Source: Actinomycetota bacterium
GTDB taxonomy: Bacteria; Actinomycetota; Actinomycetes; S36-B12
Assembly (NCBI GenBank): GCA_003506065.1
Contig: DNXA01000260.1
Span: 1 to 16,391, forward strand
DNA: 16,391 nucleotides
Direction: 5' to 3'
The notes below the pieces were generated by a model. The model was not told where the DNA came from, did not search any database, and saw nothing but the letters and a program-made list of their open reading frames with translations. Below, in pieces: positions 6,637 through 14,107 of the stretch. The translations under genes and the position numbers were made by a program. Every line of letters begins with the position of its first letter. Positions within the stretch are counted from its first letter, which is position 1.

Positions 6637-8781
6637 GTGGACGAGGCGCTACGACTCGAGCAGTCGCACGTCGACCACTGCTACACGCTGCTGGCCGGTT
6701 ATGTCAGCCATCTGGAAGAGCGCATCGATACGACTTCCTCTGCTCTCAGCACGGGCACTGGTCAGGATGATCTTGAGCGCGAGGCGATGCTCGACAACCT
6801 CGTCTCGCAACTTCGGGCAGCACGCACTTCTGACACTCGGCTGTGCTTTGGGCGCATTGACGGTGGCTCTGGCAGTTTCCACATTGGACGCATCGGCCTT
6901 CGTGATGCCGATGGAGAGCCAGAGCTGATCGACTGGCGAGCTCCCAATGCTGCGCCCTTCTATCAGGCCACCTTCGCCAATCCCCTCGGCGTGCAACTTC
7001 GTCGGCGCATCGTCACTCGTGACCGCACCGTGACGCATGTCGAGGACGAGGTCCTCAACGATCCGACCCTGACCGAATCCCGTGCAGCCGCCGCCGCCCT
7101 TGATGCTCCGCGTGAAGGGCGAATGGGCGACATCATCGCCACGATTGCAGCCGACCAGGACTCGATCATCCGCAGCCCGCTCAATCAGCTCACTGTTGTT
7201 CAAGGAGGCCCTGGAACGGGCAAGACAGTGGTGGCGCTGCACCGAGCCGCCTGGCTGCTCTACACCTTCCGCGACAAATTGGCGCGCGACGGTGTGCTGG
7301 TGGTCGGGCCCTCCCCCACATTTCTTCACTACATCGATCAAGTGCTGCCGAGTCTTGGCGAAACCGACGTAGTGCTGCTGACCCCTGGCCAGCTGTACCC
7401 CGGAATTGATGCACGCAAGCACGATGTCGACGAAGTTGCTGCAGTCAAGGGTGACGCTCGCATGGCCCAGGTCATAGCCAATGCAGTCCGCCAGCGCAGG
7501 CGGATTCCAAAGCAGGATTTCACCATCACCATGGAAGATCGCTCGACTGTGATGATCACGGCAAAGCAGCTGCAGGACGCCGAACGCTCCGTCGCGCGCA
7601 ACGCCAGTTTTCACAGTGGGCGCGAGACCTTTCTCATTCGAGCCCTTGATCACCTCGCCGCCTATCGTGCGCGACAGCTCGGCGAGGATCCCAGCGATGC
7701 TGAAGTCCGGCGAGATCAGGTCAGTGAACTGGTTGAGGATCGCAATATTCGCCGCGAGCTCAACCTCATGTGGATGCCCATCTCTCCTGAGGCCCTTGTA
7801 CGGCGAATGCTCACCGACGTTGATCGCCTCAGGGCAGCTACGGCGTCGATACTCACGTCTCGCGAAACGCGACTCATCTTCAAGGACCAAGATCAAGAGT
7901 GGACCATCGATGACGTTCCGCTCATTGACGAGGCTGCCGAACTGCTTGGTCCTTGGGATCCTGATGCCTCGCGCAACAGTGCCCGCGAGTCAGCTGAGCG
8001 CCGTCACGAGTTGGCCCATGCCGAGCAGGCCATCAGCAATACCGACATGGGCGGCTGGATCGATGCCGCAGGTCTGGTGGGGCGCATGTACAGCTCGAGC
8101 CAGCGACGCTCTGTGGCCGAACTCGCCGCCTCTGATCGAACCTGGGTCTATGGCCATATCGTCGTGGACGAGGCGCAGGAGCTCTCGCGTATGGCGTGGC
8201 GGGTGCTGTCTCGACGGGCTACGCGCAAATCCATGACGATCGTCGGCGACGTCCAGCAGACCAGCCATCCAGCCGGTGCGCGCGATTGGGAGGAGGCTCT
8301 CGGCGACGTCCGCGGGAAGATGGACCTGCACGTGCTGACTGTTACTTATCGCATTACCCAGCAGATCGCTGACATGGCCACAGAGTTGCTGACTGCTGCG
8401 GGTGGCGATGCGCCCGAACTGCATCCTGTGCGTGAAGGTGCCGAGGTCGAGGTGCACGACATCACGCCGGAGCACCTGGCTGAGCTGGTCACCAAGACCG
8501 TAGCGAACATTCCAGGTCGAGCCGCGGTGATTGTTCCCGATGATCAGATCGAGGAGTTGTCTGCTCAATTGCTGGCAGCAAGCACCGAATTCGGCATTGG
8601 CGACACTGCCCTGGACGCGCCGATCGCGATTCTTTCGGCGCGAGATACCAAGGGCCTTGAATTCGATGTGGTCTTCGTCGTTGACCCAAGCTCCATGGGC
8701 ACGCAGACCAAACGAGGTGCCGACCTCTATGTCGCTGCCACGCGAGCCACACAGGTGATGCACCTGGTGAATTGGCTCTAA
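6637..8781 (+). CDS. helD: HelD-type RNA polymerase-associated UvrD-like ATPase
   Basis: Superfamily 1 helicase-like motor of 714 aa. The N-terminus (residues about 1-60) is a charged helical segment, as in HelD, where a coiled coil enters the RNA polymerase secondary channel. The family motif IDWRAPNAAPFYQATFANPL follows at about 95-115. Walker A is GGPGTGKT (190-197); Walker B is VVDEAQ (509-514). Downstream are VGDVQQT, a YRIT motif, SARDTKGLEFDVVFVVDP and YVAATRATQVMHLV, which are UvrD-like motifs III to VI. The long non-canonical insertion between Walker A and Walker B is typical of HelD and unlike UvrD/PcrA. Known HelD proteins dissociate stalled RNA polymerase from DNA or RNA, and the actinobacterial HelR branch can also displace rifamycins. 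Whether this copy does so cannot be read from the sequence. The start is GTG with a strong Shine-Dalgarno sequence. The stop overlaps that of the convergent hydrolase gene. Confidence 0.9.
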   Translation: MDEALRLEQSHVDHCYTLLAGYVSHLEERIDTTSSALSTGTGQDDLEREAMLDNLVSQLRAARTSDTRLCFGRIDGGSGSFHIGRIGLRDADGEPELIDWRAPNAAPFYQATFANPLGVQLRRRIVTRDRTVTHVEDEVLNDPTLTESRAAAAALDAPREGRMGDIIATIAADQDSIIRSPLNQLTVVQGGPGTGKTVVALHRAAWLLYTFRDKLARDGVLVVGPSPTFLHYIDQVLPSLGETDVVLLTPGQLYPGIDARKHDVDEVAAVKGDARMAQVIANAVRQRRRIPKQDFTITMEDRSTVMITAKQLQDAERSVARNASFHSGRETFLIRALDHLAAYRARQLGEDPSDAEVRRDQVSELVEDRNIRRELNLMWMPISPEALVRRMLTDVDRLRAATASILTSRETRLIFKDQDQEWTIDDVPLIDEAAELLGPWDPDASRNSARESAERRHELAHAEQAISNTDMGGWIDAAGLVGRMYSSSQRRSVAELAASDRTWVYGHIVVDEAQELSRMAWRVLSRRATRKSMTIVGDVQQTSHPAGARDWEEALGDVRGKMDLHVLTVTYRITQQIADMATELLTAAGGDAPELHPVREGAEVEVHDITPEHLAELVTKTVANIPGRAAVIVPDDQIEELSAQLLAASTEFGIGDTALDAPIAILSARDTKGLEFDVVFVVDPSSMGTQTKRGADLYVAATRATQVMHLVNWL

Positions 8782-9734
8782 GCCTCAGGTGCAGTCTCGC
8801 CCAGGTGCTTGAGGAGGAACTCTCCGCGTTGAGTAAAGGCCTTGTCGGCCAAGTCGCTCATCGATGCTTCGAAGCCATGCGGAGCACCGCGGCGCAGGTG
8901 GAATTCGACGCTGACGCCCGCCGCCTCGAGCGACTTCGCGTACAGCTCGTCCTCTTCGCGGAAGAGATCAAGAGTGCCGACCTCGATGTATGTCGGCGGC
9001 AGACCGGCCAGATCCCTTGCTCGTGCAGGGGCGGCGTAGGCAGAGATGTCAGGAGTTCCGGCCTTGTCATTGAGCAGGCAGTTCCAACTGGTGATGTTGT
9101 CAGCAACGCTCCAGGTGAGAAAGCGAGCCGCAATCGGGCCAGCCTTGTCAGTGCGATCATCGAGCATTGGGTACACCAGCAGTTGACAGGCAACGGGGTG
9201 CTCGCCCATATCGCGCAAGCGCATTACGACACCCGCCGCAATCGCGCCACCTGAGCTCTGCCCCAGGATTGCGATGCGGTTGCGATCCAGATTGAGCTCG
9301 CCAGCATGCGAGTAGGCCCAGGCGATCGCCTCAGCCACATCGTCGCGCTGGGCGGGATAGGGGTGCTCGGGAGCCAGCCGATAGCCAACGGACAGGGCGG
9401 GAATCCCGGTGAGATCGACGTAGCGCGCGACGGTGGAATTGCTGGCGTCAATTGAGCCCATGATCATGCCACCACCGTGAACGAAGACCACCAATGCTCG
9501 ACTCGTGGATCCCTTCTTCCGGTAGACCCGAGCCGGAATCCGCTGCCCGTGCCTGCCAGTCACGGTGATGTCAGTCATGGCAATCGACTCAGGAACCTTC
9601 ATCCCTTCAGCGACCGATCCGAACATCTTCTCCGCGTTTGCCCGCCGACCCTGCCAATCACCGACCGGCAGCGCTGAACCACCACGCAGATCGAATGCCG
9701 ACCTGAGGGCTTTGGACAGTTCAGTGATTCTCAC
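8778..9734 (-). CDS. Alpha/beta hydrolase, hormone-sensitive-lipase (HSL) family esterase
   Basis: Esterase-like enzyme of 318 aa. The oxyanion-hole motif HGGG is at residues 86-89, and YRLAPEHPYPA, typical of the HSL/family IV esterases, at 118-128. The nucleophile elbow GQSSGG (158-163) gives Ser160; the commoner family form is GDSAGG. The likely acid is Asp256 (VGTLDLFREED) and the catalytic histidine His286 (APHGFE), so the triad is complete. It probably hydrolyses short-chain or small aromatic esters in the cytoplasm, with no signal peptide; the substrate is unknown. The start is GTG at 9734. There is no Shine-Dalgarno sequence; instead a TAGCAT -10 element lies 7 nt upstream, implying a leaderless mRNA. 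The stop (TAG) overlaps the HelD TAA. Confidence 0.9.
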   Translation of the reverse strand: MRITELSKALRSAFDLRGGSALPVGDWQGRRANAEKMFGSVAEGMKVPESIAMTDITVTGRHGQRIPARVYRKKGSTSRALVVFVHGGGMIMGSIDASNSTVARYVDLTGIPALSVGYRLAPEHPYPAQRDDVAEAIAWAYSHAGELNLDRNRIAILGQSSGGAIAAGVVMRLRDMGEHPVACQLLVYPMLDDRTDKAGPIAARFLTWSVADNITSWNCLLNDKAGTPDISAYAAPARARDLAGLPPTYIEVGTLDLFREEDELYAKSLEAAGVSVEFHLRRGAPHGFEASMSDLADKAFTQRGEFLLKHLGETAPEA

Positions 9735-9741
9735 GAATCCG

Positions 9742-9747
9742 ATGCTA
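9742..9747 (-). promoter_or_regulatory. -10 element for a likely leaderless transcript of the hydrolase gene
   Basis: On the minus strand, TAGCAT fits the actinobacterial TANNNT -10 consensus and is followed by 7 nt and then the GTG start, which would place transcription initiation at or next to the start codon. The -35 position (CGGTTC at 17-nt spacing) is poor and lies inside a hairpin. Confidence 0.45.
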
Positions 9748-9781
9748 GGCCATGTGCGCGGATGGAACCGCGACCACGGCC
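9748..9781 (-). terminator. Imperfect hairpin between ABC-2 permease and hydrolase genes (terminator or operator)
   Basis: Arms 9748-9761 and 9768-9781 pair at 11 of 14 positions, including CGCGG/CCGCG next to a 6-nt loop and GGCC at the base. It lies 28 bases past the permease stop, in the right place to end the ABC-2 operon, but no U-run follows on the minus strand. It also abuts the hydrolase -10, so an operator role is equally possible. Confidence 0.35.
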
Positions 9782-9809
9782 AAGCAGTAGTTGAAGAATG
9801 AGCGAATGC

Positions 9810-10643
9810 TCAGGCGTCACGCCGAACGAGCAGGAAGCCTGCAACCGCCAGGCTCAGTGCCAGCCAAGCGGCAAAGACAGTTATGCCCGGCCCCAATGCA
9901 AGCATGTCGACTCGCACCTCTACTTCGGTGAATGCGGCAGCAGCATTTGACGGCAGGAACTTCAATACTGATCGCCAGGATTCGGGCAGCAGTGCCGTGA
10001 GCAAGGCGGGCAGGATGAGCACGCCACCGATGACCGTGGCGATCGCACCCGGCATGGAGCGCATTGCTATGCCGAGCGCGAGCCCGATGATCGCCAGTCC
10101 AGCGATGTAGACAGCGGTTCCCAACAGCACTCGCTGAGCATCGGGATCGCTCAGTGCGACCGTCTCCGAGCCTGCACCGCTGAGGACAGCCATGCCAAGA
10201 ACAAAGGCTCCGAATGCAGCGATCACGGTCACGGGGATGACAAAGATCAGGAGTGCGATGACCTTGGCCCACAGCACGTAGAGCCGTCTTGGCACGAAGG
10301 AGAGAGTGGCCCGAATCATGCCGCTGTTGTATTCGCGAGCACCAGAGATCACGCCGAACACGGACATGACGAGTACAGCGAATCCGCCACCGGCGAGGAC
10401 AGTTGTCACTGGATCAAGGGCAAATCCCTCAGGCGGGCCCCCGCTGCCATCGGAAATCTGACCTGTTGTCGACAGTGCTGCAAGCGCGCCAAAGGCGATG
10501 AACAGAGCCAGCATCGCGAGCATCATGATCCAGGTGGATCGAAGACTCCGCAGCTTCAAGATCTCCGACTTCACCACCCGCCCGAAGGTCAGCTTCAACT
10601 TGAGAGCGTCGACCTCGAATTTGTGAGATGTGTCGATCGTCAT
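9810..10643 (-). CDS. ABC-2 type exporter permease
   Basis: Membrane protein of 277 aa with about six hydrophobic segments and a cytoplasmic N-terminus. The sequence before helix 1, KSEILKLRSLRSTWIMMLAM, matches the amphipathic entry of ABC-2 permeases. The GVISGAREYNSGMIRATLSF stretch after helix 2 is a typical ABC-2 loop, in which a conserved E/R-rich segment faces the ATPase. It is the partner of the ATPase encoded directly upstream: the ATG at 10643 overlaps the ATPase TGA as ATGA, which suggests translational coupling and a fixed ratio. Homologous pairs export peptides, antibiotics or lipids, or give self-protection; the substrate here is unknown. A weak hairpin follows the stop. Confidence 0.88.
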   Translation of the reverse strand: MTIDTSHKFEVDALKLKLTFGRVVKSEILKLRSLRSTWIMMLAMLALFIAFGALAALSTTGQISDGSGGPPEGFALDPVTTVLAGGGFAVLVMSVFGVISGAREYNSGMIRATLSFVPRRLYVLWAKVIALLIFVIPVTVIAAFGAFVLGMAVLSGAGSETVALSDPDAQRVLLGTAVYIAGLAIIGLALGIAMRSMPGAIATVIGGVLILPALLTALLPESWRSVLKFLPSNAAAAFTEVEVRVDMLALGPGITVFAAWLALSLAVAGFLLVRRDA

Positions 10644-11554
10644 GCCGCAGCTCCGTCTGTGTGAAATTGCACCGAGTCACGGGTCAGTTCCATGAATGCT
10701 TCCTCTAGCGACGCACTGAGTGGCGTCAGCTCATGCAAGACGATGCCCGCTGCGAAAGCCTCCTGCCCGATCTCAGCGGAACTGAGGCCAGAGACGACGA
10801 GCACTCCCGAATCCACCAGCTCACTCTCATTGGCCCTGGTCTCCAAGCGATTCTTCAATTCAGCCGCACCCGGCGAGACCACGCGCACTCGATTCGCGGA
10901 TGACGCAGCAATGAACTCCCGCATCGAGGTGTCGGCCATGATGCGTCCGCGCCCGATGATGATCAATTGATCGGCGATGAGCTCCATCTCGGTCATGAGA
11001 TGCGAGGACAAGAACACCGTGCGACCTTCGTCTGCCAACTGGCGCAGGAGATTGCGAATCCACAGCACGCCATCGGGATCCAGGCCATTGACCGGCTCGT
11101 CGAGCATGACCATGCGTGGATCGCCCAGCAAAGCCACAGCAATGCCCAGGCGCTGACCCATACCAAGGGAGAAGCCGCCCGCCTTGGAGTTGGCGATCTC
11201 GGAAAGACCGACCAGCCCCAGCACCTCATCCACTCTCTTGGTACTGATGCCAGAGGTTGAGGCCAGCGCTCGCAAGTGATTGCGGGCTGAACGTGCCCTG
11301 TCGAAGCCCTTTGCTTCAAGCAGCGCGCCGATCTCGGCGACGGGCGTGCGGGCTGCGCGATACGAAAGGCCGTTGACGAGCACCGTTCCCGCGTCTGGCT
11401 TGTCCAGGCCGAGAATCATGCGCATGGTCGTGGACTTTCCGGCACCATTGGGACCAAGGAATCCGGTGACGACACCAGGGTTCACGGTGAAGCTGACATC
11501 GTCCACGGCTGTGACCTTGCCGTAGCGCTTGGTCAGATTGCTGACTTCAATCAC
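10640..11554 (-). CDS. ABC-2 type exporter ATP-binding protein
   Basis: Single ABC ATPase domain followed by the C-terminal extension usual in BcrA/drug-exporter ATPases, 304 aa in all. Walker A is GPNGAGKST (residues 34-42), the signature is the slightly degenerate FSLGMGQRLGIA, Walker B is VMLDEPVNGLDP, and the H-loop is SSHLMTE; all are intact. The start is GTG at 11554, which begins directly at the first strand (MIEVSNLTKRYG) and has AGGGGG 4 nt upstream. The frame stays open to 11629, but the added 25 residues would lie before the usual first strand and skip the good Shine-Dalgarno sequence. It is coupled to the permease by a 4-base overlap. A TATCGT at 11588-11583 could be its -10, but the -35 is weak. 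It is divergent from the MacA-like operon. Confidence 0.9.
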   Translation of the reverse strand: MIEVSNLTKRYGKVTAVDDVSFTVNPGVVTGFLGPNGAGKSTTMRMILGLDKPDAGTVLVNGLSYRAARTPVAEIGALLEAKGFDRARSARNHLRALASTSGISTKRVDEVLGLVGLSEIANSKAGGFSLGMGQRLGIAVALLGDPRMVMLDEPVNGLDPDGVLWIRNLLRQLADEGRTVFLSSHLMTEMELIADQLIIIGRGRIMADTSMREFIAASSANRVRVVSPGAAELKNRLETRANESELVDSGVLVVSGLSSAEIGQEAFAAGIVLHELTPLSASLEEAFMELTRDSVQFHTDGAAA

Positions 11555-11615
11555 TTCGCCCCCTATCGAACGAATCAAGATGACGATAGCCCACCGTCGG
11601 CTGACGTGACGCTTA

Positions 11616-11633
11616 CCGAATTCCGGCATTCGG
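11616..11633. promoter_or_regulatory. Dyad CCGAAT-N6-ATTCGG between the two divergent transporter operons (possible operator)
   Basis: A perfect 6-bp inverted repeat with a 6-bp centre (11616-11621 and 11628-11633) lies in the 157-bp space between the divergent ABC-2 and MacA-like operons. An 18-bp palindrome here is the usual size for a dimeric repressor site (TetR, MarR or PadR type). No regulator gene is visible in the window, and no U-run follows, so a terminator is unlikely. Confidence 0.3.
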
Positions 11634-11711
11634 CGGCAAGTTCATCGAACCCTTACCGACTCCAAACCAAAGACGCCATGAGCGCTGAACTTCCATCGAA
11701 AAACTCCTGCC

Positions 11712-13403
11712 ATGACTCGACGCCTCAGTAGGCCCTTTGGCCGCTCGCACTGGTTGAACCTCGGATTGGTTGCGCTGCTCGTGCTGGTACTCGCCGGTGG
11801 CTGGTACTTCATCTTCGCGCCCGAATCCACCGCCACCAGCAGCCGGACCGCCACCGTTGCCACTGGCACAGTGACATCGACCGTCACAGCCACCGGCACG
11901 GTTGAGTCATCAGGCAACTATGAATTGAGCTTTGAGACCAACGGCACGGTGACTTCGGTCAATGTGGCAGCCGGAGACAAAGTCAAGGCGGGCCAGGCAC
12001 TTGTGAGTGTCGACAGCTCCGCTGCCTCACAGCAGTTGGCAAGCGCGAAGAGCAGTTACGCGCAGGCGCTGACTTCGCTGACTCAGAGCAATCTCAGCCT
12101 CCAAGCAGCTCAGCAATCGGTCAAGGATGCGCAGGCCAATTGGGTAGCCAACGCCACATCACAGCAGCAGGTAGTCGACAAGGCGAAGATTGATTTGGAT
12201 CTGGCCATCGCCGGGGCCTCGACACAATGCTTCAACTCGGCAAGCCAACCCAATAGTTCTGACTGCGCGAACAGCCAGGCCTGGGCGACCCTTCGCAACG
12301 CAGAAGCCGCGATCACCAGCGCCCAGTTGGATCTGCAGAAGGCTCAATCCCAGGCTGCGCTCAACCTGAATGGCTACAACGCTGCAATCAGTCAGGCCAC
12401 CACCTCCGATGCGCAGACCAACGCGACGAATGCTCGAGATAAGGGCGTCCTGGCAGACCAGGCCGCCATCAACTCCGCAAGCAACAATCTGTTCAAGGCA
12501 AATGTTGCCCTGCTGCAGGCCAAGGACACCCTGACAAAGGCAGTCGTGACAGCACAACAGAACTACAACACCGCATTGCTCAATCAGCAGAAGGCCACCG
12601 CTCAAGATCAACAGACGGAACGACAGGCAAAGCAGGCGCTGGTGAACGCCCAGGCCTCAAGTACTGCGCCGAAGGAGTTGGGGCTATCCAGTGTCGCGGC
12701 CGCCAATGCTGCCGCATCTCGCGAGCAATTGTCGATCGCACAACGCGCCTACTCCCAGACCACATTGCGCGCTCCTGTTTCAGGAACGATCGGGGCAGTC
12801 AATGCCACGGTTGGACAAAGTTCAGCTGGTGGCACTGACGGCACTTCGCTCATCACACTGGTTGGCAACGGCAGGCTTGACGTGGCATCCAATTTCAATG
12901 AAGCCGATGCCGCAAAGGTCACGGCTGGAATGTCAGCCACGATTACCTTCACCGCGCTCCCAGATGCCTCTGCCACAGGCAAGGTGATCTCGATCAGCCC
13001 AGTGAGTTCGACAAGCAATGGCCTGACGACCTACCCCGTCACCATTTCCATCGCAGCAGCACCCAAGGCAGTCCGAGCGGGCATGACAGCGAATGTCTCG
13101 GTCGTCACTTCAGAGGCAAGCGATGTGCTGGTCGTTCCGAGCACAGCGATCACCACTCTGGGTGGCTCCAGCACCGTGACCGTGAAGAAGGGCGACCAGG
13201 AATCCATTGTTCAGGTCGTCACGGGAGTCAAGGGCGATAGCACGACTGAGATCACCAGTGGGCTGAGTGCCGGAGACGTGATCGTGCTGCCCACTGCCAC
13301 CACCAGTTCCACAGGATTCCCCTCGGGTGGCATACCGGGTGGACGAGTGACGACCGGGACCCTCTCTGGCGGCGGTGCAGCGGTTGGCGGTCCGCCGCAA
13401 TGA
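11712..13403 (+). CDS. MacA/YknX-like membrane-anchored adaptor protein (HlyD/RND adaptor family)
   Basis: Adaptor subunit of 563 aa for the MacB-like transporter encoded downstream. A basic tail (MTRRLSRPFGRSHW) precedes one membrane helix at residues about 15-35. Next come the first lipoyl half-motif (SFETNGTVTSVNVAAGDKVK, then GQALVSVD), a long Ala/Gln-rich coiled-coil hairpin (about 98-345), and the second lipoyl half (TLRAPVSGTIGAVNATVGQS). Beta-barrel and membrane-proximal domains follow (ATITFTALPDASATGKVISI, then VRAGMTANVSVVTSEASDVL). The tail is Gly/Pro-rich (GFPSGGIPGG). At 563 aa it is longer than typical MacA, mainly because of the hairpin and tail. The only two Cys (173 and 185) lie in the hairpin and could form a disulfide-closed loop. 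The ATG at 11712 has no Shine-Dalgarno sequence. Its TGA overlaps the ATPase ATG. Confidence 0.88.
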   Translation: MTRRLSRPFGRSHWLNLGLVALLVLVLAGGWYFIFAPESTATSSRTATVATGTVTSTVTATGTVESSGNYELSFETNGTVTSVNVAAGDKVKAGQALVSVDSSAASQQLASAKSSYAQALTSLTQSNLSLQAAQQSVKDAQANWVANATSQQQVVDKAKIDLDLAIAGASTQCFNSASQPNSSDCANSQAWATLRNAEAAITSAQLDLQKAQSQAALNLNGYNAAISQATTSDAQTNATNARDKGVLADQAAINSASNNLFKANVALLQAKDTLTKAVVTAQQNYNTALLNQQKATAQDQQTERQAKQALVNAQASSTAPKELGLSSVAAANAAASREQLSIAQRAYSQTTLRAPVSGTIGAVNATVGQSSAGGTDGTSLITLVGNGRLDVASNFNEADAAKVTAGMSATITFTALPDASATGKVISISPVSSTSNGLTTYPVTISIAAAPKAVRAGMTANVSVVTSEASDVLVVPSTAITTLGGSSTVTVKKGDQESIVQVVTGVKGDSTTEITSGLSAGDVIVLPTATTSSTGFPSGGIPGGRVTTGTLSGGGAAVGGPPQ

Positions 13404-14107
13404 CGAATCCAATCCTTGACAAGCATCCCGTCATCCAGTTGCAGCAGGTCACCAAGCACTACGGGCTGGGCGAGGCGCAGGTGCGAGCCCTCGACGGCAA
13501 CGATTTGACCATTCAGCGAGGGGAGTTCGTAGCCATCATGGGCACATCCGGGTCTGGCAAGTCCACGCTGATGAATATCGTCGGCGCACTGGACATCGTC
13601 ACGACTGGCTCCTACGAACTCGATGGCATCAATATTGACCGGCTCAGCGATGACGCGCTGTCTGTCGTCCGCAATCGCAAGATCGGATTTGTCTTCCAGT
13701 CCTTCAATCTCATTCCCCGCACGACGGCACTGGCCAATGTCGAGTTGCCCTTGGCGTACAGAGGGATGGAACGCAAGGAACGCAGACGCAGGGCACTGGC
13801 GGCTCTGGATTCCGTTGGACTGGGTGATCGCGCAGATCATGGGCCGACGCAGCTCTCTGGAGGCCAGCAGCAGCGCGTGGCGATCGCGCGGGCACTTGTC
13901 ACCAACCCTTCGCTTGTCCTGGCCGACGAGCCGACGGGCAACCTCGACTCAAGCTCCACATCGGACGTGCTGGATCTCTTGCAGAGCACCCACTATCGAG
14001 GCAACACGATCGTCCTCATCACCCATGAGGACGAGGTTGCCGCCCGTGCTCAACGCGTGATCCACCTTGTCGATGGGCGCATCGCCAGCGATGAGCGGGT
14101 CCACTGA
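13400..14107 (+). CDS. MacB-type ABC transporter ATP-binding protein
   Basis: ATPase of 235 aa from the LolD/MacB/FtsE subfamily. Walker A is GTSGSGKST (48-56), the Q-loop is [22 protein letters not shown], the signature is LSGGQQQR (152-159), Walker B is [12 protein letters not shown] (starting at 172), and the switch histidine is in LITHED. All catalytic motifs are intact, and the length is normal for a stand-alone MacB nucleotide-binding domain. It powers the permease encoded next and, by family precedent, works through mechanotransmission rather than moving substrate across the inner leaflet. The ATG at 13400 overlaps the adaptor TGA (ATGA). Its own TGA at 14105-14107 overlaps the ATG at 14107 (TGATG), the expected permease start. 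Confidence 0.95.
   Translation: MTNPILDKHPVIQLQQVTKHYGLGEAQVRALDGNDLTIQRGEFVAIMGTSGSGKSTLMNIVGALDIVTTGSYELDGINIDRLSDDALSVVRNRKIGFVFQSFNLIPRTTALANVELPLAYRGMERKERRRRALAALDSVGLGDRADHGPTQLSGGQQQRVAIARALVTNPSLVLADEPTGNLDSSSTSDVLDLLQSTHYRGNTIVLITHEDEVAARAQRVIHLVDGRIASDERVH

Noticed and set aside
6649..7896. Minus-strand open frame of 415 codons antisense to the HelD gene
   Set aside because: The sense frame has full HelD motifs and a strong ribosome binding site. The antisense translation shows no recognisable domain; it is a high-GC shadow.
11678..11731. 17-codon ORF overlapping the start of the MacA-like gene
   Set aside because: It could be a leader peptide, but there is no ribosome binding site, no run of codons suggesting attenuation and no stem-loop pair.
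14067..14106. TTG at 14067 (or ATG at 14073/14091) as the true start of the MacB-like permease
   Set aside because: These starts lie inside the ATPase gene and give a polar, Pro/Arg-rich N-terminus unlike the family, whereas the coupled ATG at 14107 gives the expected amphipathic helix. A frameshift is the better explanation, though these remain possible starts if the frameshift is real.
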